Of a DNA stretch of 5,141 nucleotides, positions 1 through 5,141 are shown in pieces; positions within the stretch are counted from its first letter, which is position 1, and every line of letters begins with the position of its first letter. This DNA is from Bacillota bacterium (lineage in GTDB: Bacteria; Armatimonadota; Hebobacteria; Hebobacterales; Hebobacteraceae): contig DAOVEW010000129.1 of the NCBI GenBank assembly GCA_030668755.1, forward strand, positions 1 through 5,141. The letters run 5' to 3'. The position numbers were made by a program, and so were the translations under genes. The notes below the pieces were generated by a model. That model had not been told where the DNA came from, did not search any database, and was given only the letters and a program-made list of their open reading frames with translations.

Positions 1-59
1 CGGGCCAGGACGACCCCGAAGAGAAAGGAGACTGCGACTGCGCTTAGTGACTCGCCCAT
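1..59 (-). CDS. N-terminus of a probable membrane or exported protein (partial)
   Basis: An ATG at 59-57 opens a frame that stays open to the window edge: MGESLSAVAVSFLFGVVLA, 19 codons. After Glu3 the segment is almost entirely hydrophobic, as expected for a transmembrane helix or signal peptide. It starts 26 nt after the TGA of the zinc-ribbon/FHA gene on the same strand and could be co-transcribed with it. The Shine-Dalgarno is weak: only a GGGA about 10 nt upstream. The rest of the gene lies outside the window, so no family can be named. FHA-protein genes often sit beside membrane or cell-envelope genes, which fits but proves nothing. With so few codons a chance open frame is possible. 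Confidence 0.4.
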   Translation of the reverse strand, partial: MGESLSAVAVSFLFGVVLA

Positions 60-85
60 GAACTGTATTCCCGCGGCCGCCCCGG

Positions 86-544
86 TCACGAGTACCGGAA
101 GATCAAGCGGTAGATGCCGACACCAATCTCATCGCGATCGTGCAGCAGCTCCTCGCCAATGACCGGCTCGCGATTGAGTATCGTGCCATTGGTGCTGTTC
201 AGGTCGCTCAAGAGGAATTGGTTGCCCTCTTTGCGGATTCGCGCGTGCCGCCGCGATACAGTGCTGCTGGGCAGGGAGATCGCACAGTCGGGGTTGCGGC
301 CGATCTCGGTGGTCTCTTCTTTCAGCTCGGCGGCCTGGGCGACGCGCTCTCCCGATGGGTCAAGCACCCAGATGCGGGCGCGACGGGCGATTGCCTCCTC
401 GGGGCGCTCGTCCAATAGGCGGATGATCAAGGTGTCGTCGTTGACCTCGGAGGAGCCGTCTGCCCCGGCCATCGGGTAGCCGCAGTGCTTGCAGAAGCGG
501 CTCTCCTCATCGTTCGTCCGGTCGCAGCGCGGGCAGCGAGGCAT
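86..544 (-). CDS. Zinc-ribbon and FHA-domain protein
   Basis: A 152-residue cytoplasmic protein with two modules. Residues 4-21 form a zinc ribbon: C4-P-R-C7 and C18-K-H-C21 are two CxxC knuckles, the usual 'zinc-ribbon' start of small bacterial regulatory proteins. Residues 20-75 are a polar linker. Residues 78-150 are a forkhead-associated (FHA) domain with the conserved GR (82-83), S97-R-R-H100 and the L-N-S-T-N-G-T run ending at 121, which binds phosphothreonine peptides in this family. It therefore probably docks to a protein phosphorylated by a Ser/Thr kinase, though no kinase gene is visible here. There is no signal peptide or membrane segment. The ATG at 544 is supported by AGGAG at 555-551, 6 nt upstream, and by a strong promoter just before it. 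The stop is TGA. The domain calls are secure, but the biological role is unknown. Confidence 0.9.
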   Translation of the reverse strand: MPRCPRCDRTNDEESRFCKHCGYPMAGADGSSEVNDDTLIIRLLDERPEEAIARRARIWVLDPSGERVAQAAELKEETTEIGRNPDCAISLPSSTVSRRHARIRKEGNQFLLSDLNSTNGTILNREPVIGEELLHDRDEIGVGIYRLIFRYS

Positions 545-760
545 GCCACTCTCCTGGGCTCCCCGAGAGCATTCTAGGAGTCGGAATCGGCCCTGTCAAC
601 CGAGGTCGGCCGCCGGAGCGCCGCACTCGATGAGCACGCAGCAGAGTGAGGGCAGGCCACAGCGGCGCCACATAGAGACCTCGCCGGCGCAGAGCGGGCC
701 AGCCGCGATCAGGACGAGTCCACCCCCCACTCTCCCAATCCTCTCACTCGCAGGGTTGCC
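545..760 (-). other. Gap between dxs and the FHA gene, with a marginal 44-codon ORF
   Basis: This 216-nt stretch holds the FHA promoter at its downstream end. No terminator with a U-tract was found after dxs. A short stem (GCTGGC pairing with GCCGGC around 708-688) has no T-run behind it. The dxs frame stays open past its TAG. Within it a GTG at 730, preceded by AGAGGA 8 nt upstream, gives a 44-residue reading to a TGA at 598-596. The peptide has a Gly-rich hydrophobic start (VGGGLVLIAAGPLCAG) and five cysteines. It has no recognised family, and in GC-rich DNA this length can arise by chance, so it is not called as a gene. Confidence 0.3.
571..599 (-). promoter_or_regulatory. Sigma-70-type promoter for the zinc-ribbon/FHA gene
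   Basis: On the minus strand a perfect -35 box TTGACA (599-594) is followed by a 17-nt spacer and the -10 box TAGAAT (576-571), which matches TATAAT at five of six positions. Transcription should begin near 564, about 20 nt before the FHA ATG. The Shine-Dalgarno AGGAG (555-551) falls inside that short leader. The position is ideal for the FHA gene and makes it independent of dxs. No obvious operator repeat is visible beside it. Confidence 0.8.
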
Positions 761-1645
761 CTACGGAGCGAACGTGGCCGCTCCCGTCTCGACGAACTGC
801 GCCACGCTTTCGGCAATTGCATTCGGTTCGAGCCCAACCTCCGCCAGAAGCTCGGAGCGGGCTCCATGCTCGACGAACGTGTCGGGCAGCCCCAGGGAGA
901 GCACTGGGACTGGGATGTGTGTCGCGTGGAGAAGCTCGGAGACGGCGCTGCCAAAGCCGCCTGCGACAGCGTTGTCTTCGAGAGTCACGACTCGGCCGCA
1001 CTGCCGAGCCAGCTCGCAGATGAGATCGGCATCGAGAGGCTTGGCGAACCGCACATTCGCGACTGCCGCAGCGATGCCTCGCTTTGAGAGGAGACAGGCC
1101 GCCCTGACGGTTGGCCCGACCATGGTGCCAATGGCAAGCAATGCCACTGTATCTCCCTCCCGCAGCAGCTCGGCCCGTCCGACCGGCAGGGGCGCAACTT
1201 CGCCCTCGGGCGGGTTGGTGCCCTCCCCTCTTGGGTACCGAATCACGGACGGCCCATCGAGGGCCATCGCTGTGTGCAGCATGGCCGCCAGCTCGCAGAG
1301 GTCCTTGGGCGCCATGACCGTCAGACCAGGCACGTGGTGCAGGTAGGAGAGGTCGAAGGAGCCGTGATGAGTGGGTCCGTCCTCGCCAACCAGGCCGGCG
1401 TGGTCCAGCGCTAGAGTCACCGGCAGGCGCGGCAGCGCCACATCGTGGATGATCTGGTCGTAGGCGCGCTGGAGGAACGTCGAGTAGATGGCGGCGACGG
1501 GGCGCATCCCGTGAGCGGCCAGTCCGGCGGCGAAGGTGACGGCGGTTTGCTCTGCCATCCCGACGTCGAAGAACCGTTCCGGGAAGCGCTCGGCGAACTC
1601 CTGAAGCCCAGTGCCGACCTTCATGGCAGCGGTGATTGCGACCAC
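761..1645 (-). CDS. dxs: DXS C-terminal part: pyrimidine-binding and C-terminal domains
   Basis: It is in the same frame as the upstream half. The first possible start after the TAG is GTG at 1645 (Val335 of the full frame), giving 294 residues. No Shine-Dalgarno precedes it, so expression would need readthrough or reinitiation. Visible in full-length numbering: catalytic E366 in DVGMAEQTAVTFAAGLA, IYSTFLQRAYDQIIHDVA, D423 and H427 in GEDGPTHHGSFDLSYL (E. coli D427 and H431), and R473 in RYPRG (E. coli R478, glyceraldehyde-phosphate contact). The transketolase-like C-terminal domain includes FAKPLDADLI and ends near LGLPDTF. Two departures stand out: the His two residues after the catalytic Glu is T368 (AEQT, not AEQH), and the DRAG motif is DHAG, so E. 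coli R420 is replaced by H416. The terminal stop is TAG. Confidence 0.7.
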   Translation of the reverse strand: MVAITAAMKVGTGLQEFAERFPERFFDVGMAEQTAVTFAAGLAAHGMRPVAAIYSTFLQRAYDQIIHDVALPRLPVTLALDHAGLVGEDGPTHHGSFDLSYLHHVPGLTVMAPKDLCELAAMLHTAMALDGPSVIRYPRGEGTNPPEGEVAPLPVGRAELLREGDTVALLAIGTMVGPTVRAACLLSKRGIAAAVANVRFAKPLDADLICELARQCGRVVTLEDNAVAGGFGSAVSELLHATHIPVPVLSLGLPDTFVEHGARSELLAEVGLEPNAIAESVAQFVETGAATFAP

Positions 1646-1650
1646 ACGCG

Positions 1651-1673
1651 GGTCGCGCTAGGCCAGCGCGACC
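1651..1673 (-). repeat. Perfect 9-bp inverted repeat enclosing the dxs TAG
   Basis: In the mRNA sense the left arm GGTCGCGCT (1673-1665), a 5-nt loop GGCCT (1664-1660) and the right arm AGCGCGACC (1659-1651) form an uninterrupted 9-bp stem. The T of the TAG codon is the last loop base, and its A and G are the first two bases of the right arm. The stem does not extend outward. Because the arms encode conserved DXS residues (VAL before and RDP after the stop), the repeat could be a coincidence of codon use. Its coincidence with the only stop in the frame is notable. No T-run follows, so it is not a terminator. Confidence 0.75.
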
Positions 1674-2647
1674 AAGGACCCGCCGAAGACGAGGGTGTAG
1701 GAAAGTCCAACAGAAAAATTGCGCGGCTCCCCGGTCTCGACGTCGAAGGCGGGAGTCCGGTGCCACTTGGCCGCGTCGTTCTCCGCCGGCACATACCCCC
1801 GGCCCTTCTGCGTGATGATGTGGATGAGAACGGGGCGCTGCAGAGAGCGCGCCTGCCTCAACGTGTCGATCAGCGTGGGCAGCGCGTGTCCGTCGATCGG
1901 GCCCAGGTAGGTGAAGCCGAGCTCCTCGAAGAGCATTCCTGGGAGCAGGAGTTGCTTGATTCCGTCCTTGAACCGGTCCACGGCCTCGAGGATGCTCTCG
2001 CCGAGGGGAAGCTTAGAGGCCATGGTCTCGAAGTCCGACTTCGCTCGGAGGTAGTGAGGGTCCAGCCGAAGCTTGCTGAGGTACGCGGAAAGGCCGCCGA
2101 CATTGGGAGAGATGGACATCTGGTTATCATTCAAGACCACGATGAGCGGAGTGTCGAGCTGGCCCCCCAGGTTCAGTGCCTCGAAGGCCATACCGCCCGT
2201 CATCGCCCCATCTCCTACCACGGCGACCACTGAGTGGTCCTCGCCAGCCAAATCCCGTGCCTTCGCCATGCCCAGCCCGGCGGCGATGGCCGTGCTCCCG
2301 TGTCCCGTATCGAAGGCGTCGTGCTCACTTTCGCTTCGGCGTGGGAATCCGGAAATGCCGTCCGCTCGCCGCAGGGTCTCGAAACGGTCCCGCCGGCCCG
2401 TGAGCAGCTTGTGCGCGTAGGCCTGGTGTCCCACGTCCCAGATGATCTTGTCTCTGGGGCTCTCGAGAACGTAATGCAGCGCCACTGCCAGTTCCACTGC
2501 CCCCAGGCTCGCGGCCAAGTGTCCGCCGGTCCGAGAGACGGTGGCGATCATGTACTCGCGCAGCTCTTTCACCAGACCCTGGAGCTGCTCGCGCTTCAGG
2601 CCTCGAAGGTCGGCCGGTCCGTTGATCTGCTCCAGCAACCCGCCCAC
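1658..2647 (-). CDS. dxs: DXS N-terminal part: thiamine-diphosphate-binding domain
   Basis: This is the 329-residue product if translation ends at the codon-330 TAG. It carries essentially all of DXS domain I: H43 in GGHLAASLGAVELAVALHYV (the catalytic-site His, H49 in E. coli), DVGHQAYAHK with H74, GHGST at 115-119, and the diphosphate motif G145-D-G with N173-D-N-Q-M-S-I-S after it (Mg2+ and ThDP binding). It also has FEELGFTYLGPIDGH (240-254) and KGRGYVPAE (281-289). Residues 315-329 are the first helix of the pyrimidine-binding domain, so the break is just inside that domain, not in the linker. Alone it lacks the catalytic Glu and the substrate-binding arginine region, so it should not have DXS activity. 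The start is GTG, since no other start codon fits between it and the ribosome-binding site. Confidence 0.85.
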   Translation of the reverse strand: MGGLLEQINGPADLRGLKREQLQGLVKELREYMIATVSRTGGHLAASLGAVELAVALHYVLESPRDKIIWDVGHQAYAHKLLTGRRDRFETLRRADGISGFPRRSESEHDAFDTGHGSTAIAAGLGMAKARDLAGEDHSVVAVVGDGAMTGGMAFEALNLGGQLDTPLIVVLNDNQMSISPNVGGLSAYLSKLRLDPHYLRAKSDFETMASKLPLGESILEAVDRFKDGIKQLLLPGMLFEELGFTYLGPIDGHALPTLIDTLRQARSLQRPVLIHIITQKGRGYVPAENDAAKWHRTPAFDVETGEPRNFSVGLSYTLVFGGSLVALA

Positions 2648-2655
2648 AGTGCTGC

Positions 2656-2940
2656 TTATTCCTCCTCTTCGTTTCCTCGGGCCGGCGCGTCCAGGGGCTC
2701 AAGCCCCGTCGCGCCCATCCGCTCCACCAGTTGCTGGATCTTGCCCTCGGCTTCGGTGAGTTGCTTCTCGCAGTACTGCGAGAGCTTCATCCCCTCCTCG
2801 GCAAGGGCGATGGCATCCTCGAGGCCAAGATCGCCCACTTCCAGCTTCCCTGCGATCTCCTCCAGCCGCGAGAGCGCCTTCTCGAAGCTGGGTTCAGCCG
2901 TTCGGCCTTTCTTGCGGCCTCGTTTGGCTTTCTCGTCCAC
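2656..2940 (-). CDS. xseB: Exodeoxyribonuclease VII small subunit
   Basis: A 94-residue protein with the XseB signature: SFEKALSRLEEIAGKLEVGDLGLEDAIALAEEGMKLSQYCEKQLTEAEGKI (about residues 18-68), a helical hairpin that packs along the coiled coil of XseA. The complex degrades single-stranded DNA from both ends in the cytoplasm. The N-terminus is a basic extension (KAKRGRKKGR) and the C-terminus is acidic (NEEEE), making it slightly longer than the usual 80 or so residues. The start is GTG at 2940, with AAGGA at 2952-2948, 7 nt upstream, and no in-frame alternative nearby. It is followed 8 nt later by dxs, and its last codons carry the dxs ribosome-binding site. It is separated from xseA by the TPR gene and a candidate promoter. 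The stop is TAA. Confidence 0.93.
   Translation of the reverse strand: MDEKAKRGRKKGRTAEPSFEKALSRLEEIAGKLEVGDLGLEDAIALAEEGMKLSQYCEKQLTEAEGKIQQLVERMGATGLEPLDAPARGNEEEE
2661..2665 (-). promoter_or_regulatory. dxs ribosome-binding site inside the xseB 3' end
   Basis: GGAGG (2665-2661) lies in the run of Glu codons at the end of xseB, 13 nt before the dxs GTG at 2647. That is a long spacing. Moving the start upstream does not help, because the codons between (GGA, ATA, AGC, AGC, ACT) include no start. The overlap suggests translational coupling of dxs to xseB. Confidence 0.5.
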
Positions 2941-3054
2941 GCGTTCTTCCTTCCGACCTTGCAGCCGCGCCTCAGATGGGCAGTATCGCCGCCCCCGGGG
3001 TTTGCTATATCATATCAGATAAGAGAGCACGAGGCACTAGCCGGGTCGTCTCCC
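2941..3054 (-). other. Gap between the TPR gene and xseB
   Basis: These 114 nt hold the candidate extended -10 promoter and the xseB Shine-Dalgarno. A CCCCGGGG palindrome near 2996-3003 has no loop or T-run, and no convincing terminator for the TPR gene was found, so readthrough from xseA and the TPR gene into xseB is also possible. Confidence 0.4.
3009..3017 (-). promoter_or_regulatory. Candidate extended -10 promoter for xseB-dxs
   Basis: On the minus strand TG-A-TATGAT (3017-3009) matches the extended -10 form TGnTATAAT at all but one base. It lies in a conspicuous AT-rich island (about 3000-3022) within otherwise GC-rich DNA, in the gap between the TPR stop and xseB. The -35 region at 17-nt spacing is GTGCCT (3037-3032), a poor match, as is common for extended -10 promoters. 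Transcription would start near 3002, leaving a leader of about 60 nt before the xseB GTG. Confidence 0.45.
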
Positions 3055-4188
3055 TCACGGCTCCTTGGGAGCGCTCTTCTCACCGGCCTCAGCCTCGCCC
3101 TGCTCGGGATCGCCCGTCTCGGCCGGCGCGAGGCCGACGCCGAGCAATGCCCGGCGGACGCACTCGGCCTCGAAGGAGAGGAGCTCGTCAATGGACGCGG
3201 GTGGGTCTTCGTCGATCTTGTCCACGTATCGCTGAAGCGCCCCGTGCAGCTCTTGCCTGCCGATCTGAACTACCCCCAGCTCTCCCCGCCAGCGTTGTGC
3301 CTCCTGGTTCCCCTGCTTCTCTGCGAGGCGCAGCAGGCGGACGTAGGCGTCTTCAAGCATGTCCATGCCGAAATTCACGGCAATGAACACATTCGGCTCG
3401 GCCCCCCCTGTCCTGCGCGCGACCTCCAGCGCCTCGCGGAAGCAGGCTTCGGCGCCCTCGAAATCCCCCTCCTCCAGCTTTCGCTCCCCGAGCTTCAACC
3501 ACGTTCTCTCCACGTTCTGACATCGGGCCACGAGCTCCGCCCACTGCCAGAGCTGTACGTACTGCCACATGTGGAGGCAAGTGGTCTGGTCGGTGTCGAG
3601 CCCGTCTGGTACGGGAAGCCGGTAGAACGTGAACCCCGGCCGCTCAAGCGCCCGCTTCACCCTCGGCTCTGCCAAGTCCACTCGCCCTGCGTCGAGGGCG
3701 ACGCTTGCGGCCTGGAGCAGCGGCAGCGAGTTGGAGGGATCGAGGTGCGCCGCATCGTCGAATGCCCGGAGTGCAGGCTCGATGCGGTCGGAGGCCGTCT
3801 CGGGATTCAAGCTTGCGAGCGCCGCCTCTGCCTGGCCGCGCAAAAGGTAGTACAGGGGCTGGCTGCGGTCACGGTCGATTGCCCGGTTGGCGGCCTGCTT
3901 GCCCGGTTCGTACTTGCCGGCCGAGAGGTAGATATAGGCGAGTGCCGCGTGCTTGTCAGCGTCGGCGGAATCGGCCTCGACCGCGGCCTCCATGTGAGGA
4001 ATGGCGGCCATGCGAGCCTGCTGCCGCGCGTCGAGGGATGTTGCCGTGGAATCCTTGCCCGGCCGCGCGAATGCCTGCCAAGCGGCCAGGAACTCGGCCG
4101 ACCCGGGGGAGGGCGCCTCACCTGCTTGCTTGGCGCTGACCGGCAGTGTGGCAAGCAGCAGGAGTACGATTGCCACCATTGTGCGCAC
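3055..4188 (-). CDS. Exported TPR-like protein between xseA and xseB
   Basis: A 377-residue protein of unknown specific role. Residues 1-19 form a signal peptide: hydrophobic VAIVLLLLATL, then a likely cleavage after LPVSA. There is no lipobox cysteine, so it is probably periplasmic or secreted. The remainder is alpha-helical with TPR-like repeats: about 74-107 (AALAYIYLSAGKYEPGKQAANRAI core), 111-151 (ending ALRAFDDAAHLDPSN), 153-184 (ASVALDAGRVDLAEPRVKRAL) and 226-258 (LGERKLEEGDFEGAEACFREAL, the clearest). A Trp-rich stretch HMWQYVQLWQWAELV (206-220) precedes the last repeat. The C-terminus (355-377) is low-complexity, rich in Glu, Ala and Pro. TPR domains bind proteins, so a scaffold or assembly role is a reasonable guess only. 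GTG at 4188 overlaps the xseA stop by one base (TAGTG). No enzymatic motif is visible, and the family was not recognised. The stop is TGA. Confidence 0.8.
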   Translation of the reverse strand: MRTMVAIVLLLLATLPVSAKQAGEAPSPGSAEFLAAWQAFARPGKDSTATSLDARQQARMAAIPHMEAAVEADSADADKHAALAYIYLSAGKYEPGKQAANRAIDRDRSQPLYYLLRGQAEAALASLNPETASDRIEPALRAFDDAAHLDPSNSLPLLQAASVALDAGRVDLAEPRVKRALERPGFTFYRLPVPDGLDTDQTTCLHMWQYVQLWQWAELVARCQNVERTWLKLGERKLEEGDFEGAEACFREALEVARRTGGAEPNVFIAVNFGMDMLEDAYVRLLRLAEKQGNQEAQRWRGELGVVQIGRQELHGALQRYVDKIDEDPPASIDELLSFEAECVRRALLGVGLAPAETGDPEQGEAEAGEKSAPKEP

Positions 4189-5141
4189 TATCTATCCTCC
4201 TCGCTGGGAAGCGTGGTCTTCCGGACGCCAACCTCGGCCGAGCCTTCGGCAAAGACCACCTCGGCCGTCGCTCCTACGGCGAGCTGGCGGGCCGAGCGAA
4301 CGAGAGAGCCGTCGGGCAGGCGCGTCATCGAGTAGCCTCTCGCCAGCACCGCGCCGGGGCTGAGTGCCGCGAGCCCCTCCCGCACGCGCAGCAGCCGCTG
4401 TTTCACATCTCGTAGGTTGCCCGCGAGCCCCTGCCGCAGTAGGGCCACGGTTTCGTCGACCCGCTGCCGGCGCTCGGCAAGGACGACGGCGGGCCTGCTG
4501 AGAACGGGCCGCGCGCGCAGCAGGGCCAGCTCTCGCCGGCCCGCGGCGGTGACGCGTCGCAGATACTCCGCCGAACGGTCCCGGTAGCCTCGGATGCGGC
4601 GGATGAACTCGCGCCGATCGGGCACGGTTGCGACGGCCGCGGCGGTGGGAGTAGCCGCGCGTCGGTCTGCGACAAAATCGGCGATCGTGGAATCCGTCTC
4701 GTGGCCGATCCCGGTGACGACAGGCACGGGAGCCGCGGCGATGGCTCGCGCCACCGGCTCAGCATTGAAGCCTGCCAGCTCCTCCAGCGCCCCACCGCCG
4801 CGCGCGAGGATCGCCACCTCCAGTCCTTCGACCGCGCCGAGCTGTCGCAGGGACTGCACGATGCCGGCTGCGGCCCCCGGGCCGCTCACCGGTGTCGGGA
4901 TGAGGAGGAGACTCGCGCTCGGCCATCGGGCGCGCAGGGTTGTGACCACGTCGTGAACGGCAGCACCGTCGGGTGAGGTGAGGAGAGCGATCTTCCGCGG
5001 AAAGGCCGGCAGCGGCCGCTTGCGGGCCTCGTCGAACAGACCTTCCTCGGCCAGCTTGCGGCGCAGGCGTTCGAAGGCAAGGTAGAGGTCCCCGACGCCG
5101 GCCTTCGCCAGCTCGCGGACGAGAAGCTGGTACTGACCGCG
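4188..5141 (-). CDS. xseA: Exodeoxyribonuclease VII large subunit (partial, N-terminus missing)
   Basis: The frame is open from the window edge: 317 residues and a TAG stop. XseA is the catalytic subunit of exonuclease VII, which with XseB degrades single-stranded DNA to oligonucleotides. The fragment begins RGQYQLLVREL, the end of the OB-fold domain, then GLFDEARKRPLPAFP. The catalytic-domain residues align without gaps to E. coli numbering at +91: D64 in SPDGAAVHD (D155), R114 in ARGGG (R205), and H147 and D150 in GHETDSTIADFVAD (H238 and D241). Residues about 170-265 are the Arg/Leu-rich coiled coil that carries XseB. The tail has the usual ARGYSMTRLPDGSLVRSARQL. About 90 N-terminal residues are outside the window, so the start codon is not seen. 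The predicted total, near 408, is shorter than E. coli's 456 but within family range. It is directly coupled to the TPR gene. Confidence 0.96.
   Translation of the reverse strand, partial: RGQYQLLVRELAKAGVGDLYLAFERLRRKLAEEGLFDEARKRPLPAFPRKIALLTSPDGAAVHDVVTTLRARWPSASLLLIPTPVSGPGAAAGIVQSLRQLGAVEGLEVAILARGGGALEELAGFNAEPVARAIAAAPVPVVTGIGHETDSTIADFVADRRAATPTAAAVATVPDRREFIRRIRGYRDRSAEYLRRVTAAGRRELALLRARPVLSRPAVVLAERRQRVDETVALLRQGLAGNLRDVKQRLLRVREGLAALSPGAVLARGYSMTRLPDGSLVRSARQLAVGATAEVVFAEGSAEVGVRKTTLPSEEDR
4196..4200 (-). promoter_or_regulatory. Ribosome-binding site fixing the TPR gene start
   Basis: GGAGG (4200-4196) within the last xseA codons is 7 nt before the GTG at 4188 but 16 nt before the alternative in-frame ATG at 4179. 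This favours the GTG, whose first base is the last base of the xseA TAG, and indicates coupled translation. Confidence 0.65.

Larger units (their letters stand above)
761..2647 (-). pseudogene. dxs: dxs, 1-deoxy-D-xylulose-5-phosphate synthase, interrupted by in-frame TAG
   Basis: DXS is a thiamine-diphosphate enzyme that condenses pyruvate and glyceraldehyde 3-phosphate to DXP, the first step of the MEP isoprenoid pathway. One continuous frame of 628 codons before the terminal TAG (761-763) covers the whole family length (E. coli 620), but codon 330 is TAG (1660-1658). The flanking protein reads LVALA-stop-RDPRVVAITAAM. In relatives this position is commonly Glu, Lys or Gln, all one base from TAG (GAG, AAG, CAG). 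There is no frameshift and no other stop, and conservation is equally strong on both sides, so any inactivation would be very recent or only apparent. The GTG start at 2647 is 8 nt after the xseB stop. No ispA intervenes. The two halves are described separately. Read as one gene it is dxs with near certainty. Whether a full-length enzyme is made is not decidable here. Confidence 0.85.

Noticed and set aside
688..708. Possible terminator stem after dxs
   Set aside because: The 6-bp stem includes a G-T pair and has a 9-nt loop, and no T-run follows, so it does not meet intrinsic terminator criteria.
489..1346. 285-codon plus-strand open frame
   Set aside because: It is antisense to the conserved C-terminal half of dxs and the start of the FHA gene. 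The product is low-complexity Ser/Arg/Pro without domains.
1658..1660. TAG read as an amino acid (pyrrolysine or a reassigned code) throughout this genome
   Set aside because: xseA and the full dxs frame both end in TAG exactly where the families end. Reading through the xseA TAG would add over 100 codons of a non-protein-like frame inside the TPR gene. TAG therefore terminates normally here. Only local readthrough remains possible.
744..1766. 340-codon minus-strand frame overlapping the dxs stop
   Set aside because: It is in a different frame from dxs and reads as Arg/Gly/Ala-rich sequence. The DXS motifs are in the other frame on both sides of the TAG, so no frameshift joins it to dxs.
3565..3574. 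CCACATGTGG palindrome
   Set aside because: It is a 10-bp palindrome inside the TPR coding region (Thr-Cys-Leu-His-Met codons) with no promoter or second copy, so it is explained by coding.
2731..4335. 534-codon plus-strand open frame
   Set aside because: It lies antisense to xseB, the TPR gene and the xseA 3' end, all of which have recognisable family motifs or a signal peptide and ribosome-binding site. Its length is a by-product of GC-rich codon use, and its translation shows no family features.

Overview
The window is GC-rich bacterial chromosome with every supported gene on the minus strand, so transcription runs from high to low coordinates. Start codons are often GTG (the TPR gene, xseB and dxs). 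Shine-Dalgarno sequences are clear, and there is one near-consensus sigma-70-type promoter. Gene content is MEP-pathway DXS, exonuclease VII, a secreted TPR protein and a zinc-ribbon/FHA protein, all ordinary housekeeping genes. The lineage cannot be fixed from this. A GC-rich, possibly uncultivated phylum (Armatimonadota-like, for example) would fit, but that is a guess.

Layout in the direction of transcription. (1) 5141-4188: xseA, the large subunit of exonuclease VII, with about 90 N-terminal residues outside the window. (2) 4188-3055: a 377-residue exported TPR-like protein, coupled to xseA by a TAGTG stop/start overlap. (3) A 114-nt gap with an AT-rich island carrying a candidate extended -10 promoter. 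(4) 2940-2656: xseB, the small subunit of exonuclease VII. (5) 2647-761: dxs, 1-deoxy-D-xylulose-5-phosphate synthase, interrupted by an in-frame TAG at codon 330. (6) A 216-nt gap ending in a TTGACA-17-TAGAAT promoter. (7) 544-86: a small protein with an N-terminal zinc ribbon and a C-terminal FHA domain. (8) 59-1: the probable first 19 codons of a hydrophobic (membrane or exported) protein running off the window.

xseA-xseB-(ispA)-dxs is a familiar bacterial neighbourhood. Here ispA is absent and a TPR gene separates the two exonuclease VII genes. xseB and dxs seem to have their own promoter and are 8 nt apart, so the small subunit, which is needed in excess over XseA, can be made independently of xseA.

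The most unusual point is the dxs amber codon. The frame is intact on both sides and the flanking protein is strongly DXS-like. The TAG lies in a perfect 9-bp inverted repeat with a 5-nt loop. TAG is also the normal terminator of xseA and dxs here, so general TAG reassignment is unlikely. A nonsense mutation, a hairpin-associated sequencing error, local readthrough, or restart at a nearby GTG remain possible. The same gene also departs from the family at two active-site positions.
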